A stretch of DNA of 64,000 bases. Origin: Planctomycetota bacterium. GTDB taxonomy: Bacteria; Planctomycetota; UBA1135; GCA-002748355. Positions 7,486 to 15,577 of this stretch are shown one piece after another. The position numbers were made by a program, and so were the translations under genes. The stretch is from the NCBI GenBank assembly GCA_002748355.1, contig PDSF01000029.1:46262-110261 (forward strand), read 5' to 3'. Under the pieces are notes generated by a model. The model had not been told where the DNA came from. It made no database searches and worked only from the letters and a program-made list of their open reading frames with translations. Every line of letters begins with the position of its first letter. Positions within the stretch are counted from its first letter, which is position 1.

Positions 7486-9828
7486 ATGGACGCCTCTGAC
7501 AGTCCCATCGAAGATGCTGAAGACGGGCCTGCCCGTGAGCTCGGCGCCACCAACCGGAACCATCGCAGCGATCTGATCGACCAGAGCGACCAGCGACCAA
7601 GCAAAGGCGCGTCCCTGGACGAACGGCCCCCCTCCGCGACACCTGGCGCGACACCTCACAGAAAAAGCTGGCGACTCAATACCGCCCTGCACTGGGGCCT
7701 TCGCACAGCGGCCAGCCCGTTCCGCGGCTTGCGGGACCTTCTACTGCTTGCCCTAGCCCGATTTGCCCGGCAACTGCCAAGCGGCCTGGACTGGCGGCTG
7801 AAGTCGCTGTTCTTCTTTCTGACCCGCCCCCTGCTACGTGGGACCCGCCAGCTGCGGGAGTTCGACGAAGTCGTCGCCTGGCGGGCGCGCCCACTAGCCG
7901 TCGCTCATTCGGAAACAACGGCAGACGTTCTTGCCAAAGCGCGGCTCGAGCCTGGCAACGAGGCCTTGGGCGATGTCGTAGTGTTCGGGGTGATCGACTG
8001 GCATTTTCGCGTGCAGCGCCCCCAGCACCTCGCCACGGAACTCGCGCGGAGCGGCCGACGCGTGTTCTACGTCGCACCGGGTTTCGTGCCCGGCGACCAC
8101 GCCGGCTTCCAACTCGATCGCATGAGCGAAGAACTGCCCATCTGGGAGCTACGGCTCGCTGCGCCGAGCGGCGTGCGAGTCTACGACGGAGCCGTGCATG
8201 GTGCGGCGCTGGAGCAACTCGCCGCCGGCTTACGCGAGCTGCTCGGCGCAGTGGCGCTCCGCCACGTGATCGGCATCATCGATCACCCAGGCTGGTGGCC
8301 GCTAGCACGTTTGCTACCGCGGTCTGTGCTGCTCTACGACTGCATGGACAACCACCACGGCTTCGCCGAAGCGGGGCCGACCCTGGCCGCCGACGAAGCC
8401 GCCACCATTGCCGGCGTGGACGCTCTGGTAGTGAGCAGCGTGTGGTTGCGCGAAGCCTTCAAGGAGCAGCGCCCGGAGCTACGGATGGTGCGCAACGGCT
8501 GCGACCCTGAGCACTTCAAGCCTTCGGCCCCGTCCGGCGACGGCGCCCGCATGGTGATTGGCTACTTCGGTGCGATGGCGCAGTGGTTCGACGCTGACTT
8601 AGTTCGCCAGGTGGCCGAGGCCTTTCCCCAGCACGAACTCCTACTGGTCGGGGCCGACAGCGCCGGGGTGCTGGAGTCCTTGCAGAACTGCGAGAACATC
8701 CGCGCACTTGGCGAGCGGCCCTACGCAGAGCTACCGCAGCACGTCCAACGCATGGACATCTGCCTGATCCCGTTCTTGATCAATGACCTGACTCGTGCCA
8801 CCAACCCGGTGAAGGCCTACGAAGCTCTCGCTGCCGGCAAGCCGGTGGTGGCAACGCCCATGCCCGAGCTGGTCGACGAGGACTTCGGCGGCCATGTGCG
8901 GATTGCGCCGCGCGGGCCGGAGTTCGTGGCGACGGTGGCGGCGGCCCTGGAGGATGCTCGCGACAGCGAGCAGATGGCCGCCCGGCGCGAAGTGGCGATC
9001 CGCCATGACTGGGCGCATCGCGCCGAGCAGTTGCTCGAAGCCATTGAGGCTGCCCCACGGCCGACCGCGTCAGTGGTGATCGTCACCTGGAACGGAGTAG
9101 AACTGAGCCGGCGCTGCCTCGCCTCGGTGCTTGAGGATCCGGCGGCACCCGAGCTCGAGGTGATCGTCGTCGACAACGCCTCGACCGACGAGACCTCCAC
9201 TTGGCTGGACGAACTGGCAAGCGAAGCCAGGGTCCGCGTGATCCGCAATGCCGACAACCGAGGCTTCGCCGCGGCCTGCAACCAGGGGCTGGCGGCCGCA
9301 CGCGGTGATCTGCTGGTGATCCTGAACAACGACATCGTGGTGACGCCCGGTTGGTTGCGCACCATGCATCGGCACTTCCGTGAGCAGCCAGAGCTCGGCC
9401 TACTGGGCCCGGTGACCAACAACATCGGCAACGAGGCGAGGATCGTCACCGGCTACGAGCGCGACCTTGAGGCCATGCAGGAGGAGCAGCGCGCCTACAC
9501 CGCCAGCCACGCCGGCCGCAGCTTCGAGCTAGCAGTGCTGGCCTTCTTCTGCGTCGCCATACCACGCGATGTCTACGAGACCGTCGGCGACCTGGACGAG
9601 AACTTCGGCATGGGCTTCTTCGAAGACGACGACTACGCGCAACGGGTGCGGCAGATCGGTCGCCGGGTACTCTGCGCCGAGGATGTCTTCGTGCATCACG
9701 AGCTGTCGGCCTCCTTCGGCAAAATCGACCAGGGCGCCCGCCGCGAACTCTTCGAACGCAACCGCGCCTACTACGAGAGCAAGTGGGGAGCTTGGGAGCC
9801 CCACAGCTACCGCCCGCCGAGCGATTGA
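7486..9828 (+). CDS. Fused glycosyltransferase: GT4-like domain plus GT2 domain
   Basis: A 780-residue protein with two transferase modules. Residues 1-160 are a charged, poorly conserved leader. About 165-520 form a GT-B/GT4-like domain: FGVIDWHFRVQRPQHLA start, LLYDCMDNHH, RNGCDPEHF, and KAYEALAAGKPVVATPMPEL near the donor site. About 525-780 form a GT2 domain: VVIVTWNG, VVDNASTDET, ILNNDIVV as the DXD-type metal site, and EDDDYAQR. The ATG at 7486 is preferred to an in-frame TTG at 7429. It likely adds two sugars to a surface polysaccharide. It converges on wecB, which supports a glycan role; donor sugars are unknown. Confidence 0.85.
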   Translation: MDASDSPIEDAEDGPARELGATNRNHRSDLIDQSDQRPSKGASLDERPPSATPGATPHRKSWRLNTALHWGLRTAASPFRGLRDLLLLALARFARQLPSGLDWRLKSLFFFLTRPLLRGTRQLREFDEVVAWRARPLAVAHSETTADVLAKARLEPGNEALGDVVVFGVIDWHFRVQRPQHLATELARSGRRVFYVAPGFVPGDHAGFQLDRMSEELPIWELRLAAPSGVRVYDGAVHGAALEQLAAGLRELLGAVALRHVIGIIDHPGWWPLARLLPRSVLLYDCMDNHHGFAEAGPTLAADEAATIAGVDALVVSSVWLREAFKEQRPELRMVRNGCDPEHFKPSAPSGDGARMVIGYFGAMAQWFDADLVRQVAEAFPQHELLLVGADSAGVLESLQNCENIRALGERPYAELPQHVQRMDICLIPFLINDLTRATNPVKAYEALAAGKPVVATPMPELVDEDFGGHVRIAPRGPEFVATVAAALEDARDSEQMAARREVAIRHDWAHRAEQLLEAIEAAPRPTASVVIVTWNGVELSRRCLASVLEDPAAPELEVIVVDNASTDETSTWLDELASEARVRVIRNADNRGFAAACNQGLAAARGDLLVILNNDIVVTPGWLRTMHRHFREQPELGLLGPVTNNIGNEARIVTGYERDLEAMQEEQRAYTASHAGRSFELAVLAFFCVAIPRDVYETVGDLDENFGMGFFEDDDYAQRVRQIGRRVLCAEDVFVHHELSASFGKIDQGARRELFERNRAYYESKWGAWEPHSYRPPSD

Positions 9829-9878
9829 AGCTGGCGAAGTGCAGGATCGACGGAGCCCTGGCCGATTACCGTGTTCCT

Positions 9879-9912
9879 GAGATCACCGCGCCCCTGAGAT
9901 CACCGCGCCCCT
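9879..9912. repeat. 17-bp perfect tandem duplication at the wecB 3-prime end
   Basis: Two adjacent identical copies of GAGATCACCGCGCCCCT (9879-9895 and 9896-9912). The second copy contains the wecB stop codon (9900-9902) and its last codons; the first lies just downstream. It looks like a recent slippage duplication. Confidence 0.85.
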
Positions 9913-11009
9913 GAGCAAGGCGTAGCCAAGAGCAGGTCGGCGATCTGCGCCGCCGCGGTCCCATCGCCATAGGGGTTCTTGGCACCAGCCATCTCCGCAT
10001 ACGCCTCGGCATCGTCCAGCAAGCGCGAGGCCTCCTCGACGATGCGCTCGCGCACTGGGCCGACCAGTTTGGCGGTCCCCGCATCCACACCCTCGGGGCG
10101 CTCGGTGTCATGCCGCAGCACCAGGATGGGCTTGCCAAGACTGGGAGCTTCCTCTTGGACTCCGCCGCTGTCGGTCAAGATCAGATCGGCTGCCTGCATC
10201 GCAGCAACAAAGTCCGGGTAGTCGAGCGGAGCGCAGAGCCGGACATGGGGCAGCCCGCCGAGCACCCGCTCAGCAATCTCCTGCACCCTGGGATTGGGAT
10301 GCACCGGATAGAGCAGCTCGACATCGTCGCGGCCAGCCAACTCGCGCAGGCCTGTGCAAAGCGACTCGAAGGGGGCCCCGAAGTTCTCCCTTCGATGCGC
10401 GGTCACCAGCAAAAGCCGGCGCCCGGACTGGGGCCGGAACGCCTCGGCATTGACCCGCTTCGTCGCGCTGAGCAGTGCATCGATCACCGTGTTGCCGGTC
10501 ACATAGATACTCTCGTCCGAGATGCCCTCGGCGCGAAGATTGGCCGCCGAACGCTCCGTTGGCGCGAAGTGCCAGTCGGCCAGGCGCCCGACCAGACTGC
10601 GGTTCATCTCCTCGGGGAAGGGCGAATACTTCTTCCCGGTGCGCAGTCCTGCCTCCACGTGCCCAAAGCGCAGCTGCCGGTAGAAGCAGCAGAGCCCGGT
10701 CACCATCACCGTGCTGGTATCACCCTGTGCTAGCACGATGTCGGGCTGCACCTGCTCAAGGGCGCGGTCCACAGCCGTGATCATTCGACTGCTCAGGTCG
10801 GCCAGCCCCTGGCCCGGGCGCATCAGATCGAGGTCGATATCCGCCTCGATCTCGAAAAACGCGAGGATCTGGTCGAGCATTTCCCGGTGCTGCGCCGTCG
10901 CCAAGACCTGGACCTCGCAGCCCGAACGCCCGCGCAGCTCGTGCACGAGCGGCGCCATCTTGACAGCCTCGGGTCGGGTGCCGATCGAGATGAGGATGCG
11001 TTTGGTCAT
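9900..11009 (-). CDS. wecB: UDP-N-acetylglucosamine 2-epimerase (non-hydrolysing)
   Basis: Interconverts UDP-GlcNAc and UDP-ManNAc in the cytoplasm, supplying ManNAc or ManNAcA for surface polysaccharides. The 369-residue length is typical. Signatures are GTRPEAVKMAPL at the N-terminus, GDTSTVM, EAGLRTGKKYSPFPEE, TAHRRENFG and DSGGVQEEAPSLGKP, all characteristic of the WecB/MnaA family. It lies on the opposite strand to the flanking glycosyltransferases and so has its own promoter, but its place inside the glycan cluster implies it makes a precursor for that glycan. Its stop lies in a 17-bp tandem repeat. Confidence 0.95.
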   Translation of the reverse strand: MTKRILISIGTRPEAVKMAPLVHELRGRSGCEVQVLATAQHREMLDQILAFFEIEADIDLDLMRPGQGLADLSSRMITAVDRALEQVQPDIVLAQGDTSTVMVTGLCCFYRQLRFGHVEAGLRTGKKYSPFPEEMNRSLVGRLADWHFAPTERSAANLRAEGISDESIYVTGNTVIDALLSATKRVNAEAFRPQSGRRLLLVTAHRRENFGAPFESLCTGLRELAGRDDVELLYPVHPNPRVQEIAERVLGGLPHVRLCAPLDYPDFVAAMQAADLILTDSGGVQEEAPSLGKPILVLRHDTERPEGVDAGTAKLVGPVRERIVEEASRLLDDAEAYAEMAGAKNPYGDGTAAAQIADLLLATPCSGAR

Positions 11010-11149
11010 CTAGCTCTGGTCTCAAAGCCCACAAAGGGGCTGGGGGAAAAATGCCGCGGCAGCTTACGCCGGCCTCGGAAAGCTCGCATCCGCAAAGACC
11101 CGTTCAATCGACCATTGGGGCTCGATTCCTCACGACGTAGCATCCTCAC

Positions 11150-13189
11150 ATGCCTCCGCCGTCCCGCCTCCGCCGCCTGCTCCTGCCCCCCGGCACTCGT
11201 CGCGACAAGATCGCGTGGCTGGCGAAGCTGAGCGTAGGGAAGATGCGCGAGGGCCCCGGTCCCTGGCTGCGGGCAGTGCGCCGCGGGCTCTTCGACGCCC
11301 TGCCGCAAGGCCTCAAGGCCCGCATCGTCCGCCGCCGCCTCGGCGCCCAGGACTATGCCACAGCACTACAGCACCCAAATGCGGGCTTCGACCTGGAGCA
11401 GCCGGGGCTGATCTCGGTCATCCTGCCGGTCTACAACCAAGCGGACATGCTCGCCGCTTCGATCGAGAGCGTCCTCGCGCAGACACACAGCCATCTCGAG
11501 CTCATCATCGTTGACGATGGATCCAGCGACGCGATCGACGAGACCCTGGCGCGCTTCGTCTCGGAGCCGCGAGTCCGCATCCTGCGGCAGAGCAACCAAA
11601 AGCTGCCCAAGGCTCTGAGCAACGGCTTCACCTTTGCCCGGGGCCAATACCGCAGCTGGACCTCGGCCGACAACCAGATGGAGCCGGAGCAACTCGCGGT
11701 GCTGAAGGACTGCCTCGAAGAGGATCCCACCGTCGGCCTGGTCTTTTCTGACTACACAGTGATCGACGCCGAGGGGGCGCCGCTGCGCGGCTCGACCTTT
11801 CGGCCGCAAAATCGCAGCTCACCCGAGTCGGCCGAGCTGCGCCTACCCCGCGACTGCTCGGCGCTCAATGTGCTCCAGGACAACTTCGTCGGGCCGAGCT
11901 TCCTCTACCAAGGCACGGTCGGCCGCTGTCTCGGCGACTACGCGCCTACGCTCGGTGTCGAGGACTACGACTACTGGATGCGCATCGGCGCCGAGTTTGG
12001 CCTGCGCCACCTCGGCAGCGATCAGCTGCTCTACCGCTACCGCTGGCATGACAACAGCCTCAACGCCCGGGCCCGCGAACTGCGGCTCTTCGAAATCGGC
12101 CGCGAGCTGATGGCACACGAGGCCGAGCGGGCCAAGTGGCGCTCGGCGCCCTGGGGGACAAGCGAGAAGCGGCTGCATGCGATCGACCCCAAACAGCAAG
12201 AGCATGCTCCCCAGCTGGATCAGCCCGGAAGCTACGCCATGTGCTTGTGGGGGCCGGACCCCGAGCTGCCCTTCGATCGCCCCCAGCTCTTCGAGGACGA
12301 GCGTATCGGCCACTTCACCGCCCATCCCCAGGTCGCAAACAGCCTGGCCCTGTTCAGCGACCAAGTCTGGCTCGTCCCCGAGGGCGAGCCGATGCAGCGC
12401 CTGGCGAGGGCCTGCGCCAACGAGCGACTGCACTTCCTCGCCCACAACCCCCTCGCAGAACGCAGCCGCAGACTGCCTAGCCCCTGGCGCGCAGAGGGCA
12501 AGCCCCAGCAGCTCCTCCTGCTGATCGAGGACTTTGCCCAGGGGAAGCCGGAGAGAATCCTCCTCGACCAAGTAGCAGAGCTGCGCCAGCGCGGCTGGCA
12601 AGTCCGGCTCTGCGTGGCGAAATCGAGCGAAGCCGGCCGCGACCGCGCCGCCGCCGCCGGCCTCGAATACCTGCACACAGCCGACCCGGACAGTTTCGCT
12701 CGCGTCCTAGAGAGGAAGAGCATCCACCTCGTCCTGAGCCAGCACTGCCTGCTGGGAGCCGCAGAAGCCAAGCAGCGCCAGATCCCCTTCGTCCAGATCC
12801 TGCACAACAGCGACCTGCTCCGTGACCCGGAGGCGATCCAGGCCTACCGCGAAGCCGACGCCCACACTCATGCCTATCTCTGCCTGTCTCGCGAGCTCGC
12901 CCGCCACAGTCACCTGCGTCTGGGCCTGCCGACCCAGAAGCTCGTGCTGGCCCCTGCTGCCGTGGCGGCACCGATTCCAGCTCCCGGCGCTCGCGAGGGC
13001 CGCCAGGATTTCTCAGCCGCAAGCCCAGGCGAAGCTGCAGCTGCTCAGGGCCGCGCCGCTGAGGCCGCCTTCGAGCTCGACGACTGGGGCAGGCGCCTCG
13101 ACTGCTGCCTAGGCTGGTTCCTCCAGGGTGGTGGCGCGGTGGCTGCCCGCCCCTGGTTTGCCGCCAAGCACAGGATCGACGCACGATGA
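11150..13189 (+). CDS. GT2 glycosyltransferase with a C-terminal GT-B-like half-domain
   Basis: 679 residues. After a basic leader, residues 88-300 are a GT2 domain (VILPVYNQADM, LIIVDDGSSDA, TSADNQMEPE, VEDYDYWMRIG). From about 453 the protein resembles the N-terminal Rossmann half of GT4 enzymes (LLLIEDFAQGKPERILLDQ, VQILHNSDLL, LCLSRELARHSHLRLGL). The usual donor-binding half (NGV, GRL..KG, E-x7-E) is absent. Instead, a short Ala-rich linker leads to FELDDWGRRLD, which looks like a GT4 terminal helix. So the second domain is probably reduced and non-catalytic. It overlaps the next gene by 4 nt (ATGA). Confidence 0.8.
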   Translation: MPPPSRLRRLLLPPGTRRDKIAWLAKLSVGKMREGPGPWLRAVRRGLFDALPQGLKARIVRRRLGAQDYATALQHPNAGFDLEQPGLISVILPVYNQADMLAASIESVLAQTHSHLELIIVDDGSSDAIDETLARFVSEPRVRILRQSNQKLPKALSNGFTFARGQYRSWTSADNQMEPEQLAVLKDCLEEDPTVGLVFSDYTVIDAEGAPLRGSTFRPQNRSSPESAELRLPRDCSALNVLQDNFVGPSFLYQGTVGRCLGDYAPTLGVEDYDYWMRIGAEFGLRHLGSDQLLYRYRWHDNSLNARARELRLFEIGRELMAHEAERAKWRSAPWGTSEKRLHAIDPKQQEHAPQLDQPGSYAMCLWGPDPELPFDRPQLFEDERIGHFTAHPQVANSLALFSDQVWLVPEGEPMQRLARACANERLHFLAHNPLAERSRRLPSPWRAEGKPQQLLLLIEDFAQGKPERILLDQVAELRQRGWQVRLCVAKSSEAGRDRAAAAGLEYLHTADPDSFARVLERKSIHLVLSQHCLLGAAEAKQRQIPFVQILHNSDLLRDPEAIQAYREADAHTHAYLCLSRELARHSHLRLGLPTQKLVLAPAAVAAPIPAPGAREGRQDFSAASPGEAAAAQGRAAEAAFELDDWGRRLDCCLGWFLQGGGAVAARPWFAAKHRIDAR

Positions 13190-14019
13190 GCGGGCTAGCG
13201 GCCATCTCGGTGATCCTCCCGGTCATGGACCCGGAACCGGGCTACCTGCGGGAGACCTTGGCCAGCCTCTTAGGGCAAACGCACCAGGACTTCGAAGTCC
13301 TCATCGTCGAGGCCCCCGGCAAGCGCAGCGCCGCACCGCTACTCGAAGAGCTGGGAGACCCGCGCCTACGCCTCCTCCACGAGCAGGGCCCCGGCTCGAT
13401 GGCCAAAGCTCGCATGCAGGGCATCGCCGAGGCCAGGCATGAGCTCGTCGCCATGATCGATGGTGATGATGTCGCGGAAGCCGGGCGCTTCGCCAAGCAG
13501 GCACAGCGCTTCGCCGAAGAGCCCGGGCTCGACGTCCTTGGCACGGCGCTGACCATCATCGACGAAAACAGTAGGCCCTACGCCTGGCGTCCCTACCCCC
13601 TCGAGCATCAAGCGATTCTCCGCGCCTTCCGCCGCTACAACGCCATCGCCCATCCCTCGGTCATGCTGCGCAAGGCCGCGGTGCTTGAGCTCGGGGGCTA
13701 CCGCCACTCGACCTGTGAGGACTACGAGCTCTGGTGTCGAATGGCCCGTGCCGGTCGGCGCTTCGCTAATCTGCGCGAACCGCTGCTGCGCTACCGCATC
13801 CACCACGGGGCCACCAAGAGCCGTCGGCTGCGTGCGAGCATCCTCGACACCTTGCGCATCAAGCGCGAGCACTGGGGCGCAGACTTGGGACTAGGGGATC
13901 GTTTTCGAATGCTGCAAGAGCGCGCCCTGCTCCTGCTTCCCCCCAGGCTCGTCCTGCGGCTCTTCGAACAACGCACCCTGCAACCGCTGCCGGAGGGAGC
14001 ATGCGCATCCTTAAAGTGA
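13186..14019 (+). CDS. Glycosyltransferase family 2
   Basis: 277-residue GT-A enzyme. Visible features are SVILPVMDPEPGYL at the N-terminus, a MIDGDDVAE metal-binding motif, RRYNAIAHPSVMLRK, and CEDYELWCRMA with the catalytic-loop acidic residues. The start overlaps the stop of the upstream glycosyltransferase (ATGA), and its end overlaps the next gene by 19 nt, so the genes are translationally coupled. It probably transfers a sugar to a lipid-linked glycan on the cytoplasmic side. Acceptor and donor are unknown. Confidence 0.88.
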   Translation: MSGLAAISVILPVMDPEPGYLRETLASLLGQTHQDFEVLIVEAPGKRSAAPLLEELGDPRLRLLHEQGPGSMAKARMQGIAEARHELVAMIDGDDVAEAGRFAKQAQRFAEEPGLDVLGTALTIIDENSRPYAWRPYPLEHQAILRAFRRYNAIAHPSVMLRKAAVLELGGYRHSTCEDYELWCRMARAGRRFANLREPLLRYRIHHGATKSRRLRASILDTLRIKREHWGADLGLGDRFRMLQERALLLLPPRLVLRLFEQRTLQPLPEGACASLK

Positions 14020-15170
14020 TGCCGTTCTTCTATCCGGCAACCCAGTTCGGAGGCACGGTCAGCCAAGCACGGAGCCTCTGCGTGGAGCTGGCCAGGCGCG
14101 GCCACGAAGTCTCGGTGCTGAGCACCGACAATGGCATCGGCGATGAACTCCCCAGGGACCAGTGGCTCGAACGTGACGGCTATCGAGTGCGCTACGCACG
14201 CACCGGCCGCATCCATCGCTGCGCCCCCTACTGGACCCCGATGATCGCCAACACGCTCCGCCAAGAGCTAAGACGCGCGGAGCTGCTGAGCAGCAACGTC
14301 GGCCTCACGCTGATGACCCGCCTCGCCGCCAGGGAGGCGCGCAAGCTGGGTGTCCCCCACGTCTACAACGCCGACGGCGCGCTCTGCCCGCGGCGCTTGC
14401 GAATCAAACGCCTGCAGAAGCTCGCCTTCGTCCGCTTGGTCGAAAAACCGATCCTGTGCCGCGCCGCTGCGATACAGGCCCTCACCGAAAAAGATCGCCG
14501 CGACGCCATCGCCCTTGGCGCTCGCGAGCAGCGGGTGCACGTCATCCCCAACGGTGTGGAGCTGCCCACGAATCCCCAACGTGACCGGAGCTTCCTCTCA
14601 CGCTGGGGCATCCCTGAATCGGCCAAGATCGTGCTCTTTCTGGGACGTCTTCACCGGATCAAAGGGATCGACCTCCTGGTCGAGAGCTTCGCCCGCTGCG
14701 GCAGCGACGAGGCCCATCTGATCGTCGCCGGCCCCGATGACGATGGCAGCGGCGCCAGCGCTGCGGCGCAGGCCAAAAAGCTCGGCATAAGCCGCCAGCT
14801 GCACTTCATCGGCGAAGTGAAGGGCCAGCTCCGGGATCAACTGCTGGCTGGCGCCGACATCTTTGCCCTCACCAGCAGCACCGAAGGCCTACCGATGGCG
14901 GTGCTCGAAGCGCTGGCCGCCGGGCTCCCCTGCCTACTCAGCGAGCACTGCAACGTGCCGGAGGTGCAGGAACACGGTGCCGGCTTCGTGCTCCCTCTGG
15001 ACATCGACCTGCTCGCCACCTCTCTACGCCAGCAGCTGCAGGACGAGAACCTGCGCCAGCAGCAGCGCCGGGCCGCACGCGAGCTGGCCGCGTCACGCTT
15101 CGCCCTCTCCCGAGTCTGCAACCAGCTCGAAGCTCTCTACGCCGCTGTCGCCGCGGAAGCCCGCCGATGA
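14001..15170 (+). CDS. Glycosyltransferase family 4
   Basis: 389-residue GT-B retaining transferase. The N-terminal domain starts MRILKVMPFFYPATQFGG, with the Gly-rich acceptor loop. The C-terminal domain has IPNGVELP, FLGRLHRIKGIDLLVESF and STEGLPMAVLEALAAGLP, which carries the E-x7-E donor motif. A strong Shine-Dalgarno (GGAGG) lies just before the ATG, inside the end of the upstream gene. It is part of the coupled 11.1-17.1 kb glycan operon and ends with an ATGA overlap. Confidence 0.92.
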   Translation: MRILKVMPFFYPATQFGGTVSQARSLCVELARRGHEVSVLSTDNGIGDELPRDQWLERDGYRVRYARTGRIHRCAPYWTPMIANTLRQELRRAELLSSNVGLTLMTRLAAREARKLGVPHVYNADGALCPRRLRIKRLQKLAFVRLVEKPILCRAAAIQALTEKDRRDAIALGAREQRVHVIPNGVELPTNPQRDRSFLSRWGIPESAKIVLFLGRLHRIKGIDLLVESFARCGSDEAHLIVAGPDDDGSGASAAAQAKKLGISRQLHFIGEVKGQLRDQLLAGADIFALTSSTEGLPMAVLEALAAGLPCLLSEHCNVPEVQEHGAGFVLPLDIDLLATSLRQQLQDENLRQQQRRAARELAASRFALSRVCNQLEALYAAVAAEARR

Positions 15171-15577
15171 AGCAGCTGCTCCTCCTCCTGCTCGGCGCCC
15201 ACCTCGCCATCGTCGCCCTGCGCATCCCCAGCAAGCACTGGGGCAATCGCCTGGACGAGATCCAGCGCTACCAAGAGCAAGGGCGCTATCACTTCTACTT
15301 CCGTCAGGAGCAGCGGCAGAACGGCGACCTGCTCCAGTGGCTCGCGGAGAATACTCCCCAGGACTCGGTCCTGCTCTGGCGCGGCGAATGGAAGGGGGCG
15401 CTGGAGTTCGCGCCGGCATTGCTCTGGCCGCGGCTGCTCGTGGACGCCAGAGCCCTGCCGCCCGGCCAAGACTCCTTTCATGGGCGCAAGGTCGCCGCCG
15501 GCCGCTACCCCGGCCTGGGCAGCGGCCAGTTCGTCATCGTTGCCGAAGCGGATCTACTGCACCTGGAGCTGCGATGA
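15167..15577 (+). CDS. Small membrane-anchored protein resembling a GT-C soluble domain
   Basis: 136 residues: one N-terminal hydrophobic segment (MKQLLLLLLGAHLAIVAL), then a soluble region. The part LLQWLAENTPQDSVLLWRG followed by FAPALLWPRLLVD resembles the extracytoplasmic domain that follows the last helix of polytopic GT-C transferases. It overlaps both neighbours by 4 nt (ATGA at each end) and is followed by a polytopic protein that lacks such a tail. A split GT-C system is a reasonable inference. No family name can be assigned with confidence. Confidence 0.65.
   Translation: MKQLLLLLLGAHLAIVALRIPSKHWGNRLDEIQRYQEQGRYHFYFRQEQRQNGDLLQWLAENTPQDSVLLWRGEWKGALEFAPALLWPRLLVDARALPPGQDSFHGRKVAAGRYPGLGSGQFVIVAEADLLHLELR

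Noticed and set aside
7141..7692. Open frames on both strands in the 6.9-7.7 kb intergenic region
   Set aside because: No recognisable motif, odd composition, and the minus-strand frame is largely antisense to the fused glycosyltransferase.
14863..15573. Long upstream extension of the membrane protein that starts at 15574
   Set aside because: This part is out of frame with, and overlaps, two good genes (GT4 and the 136-residue protein) and reads as Pro/Arg/Ala-rich noise.
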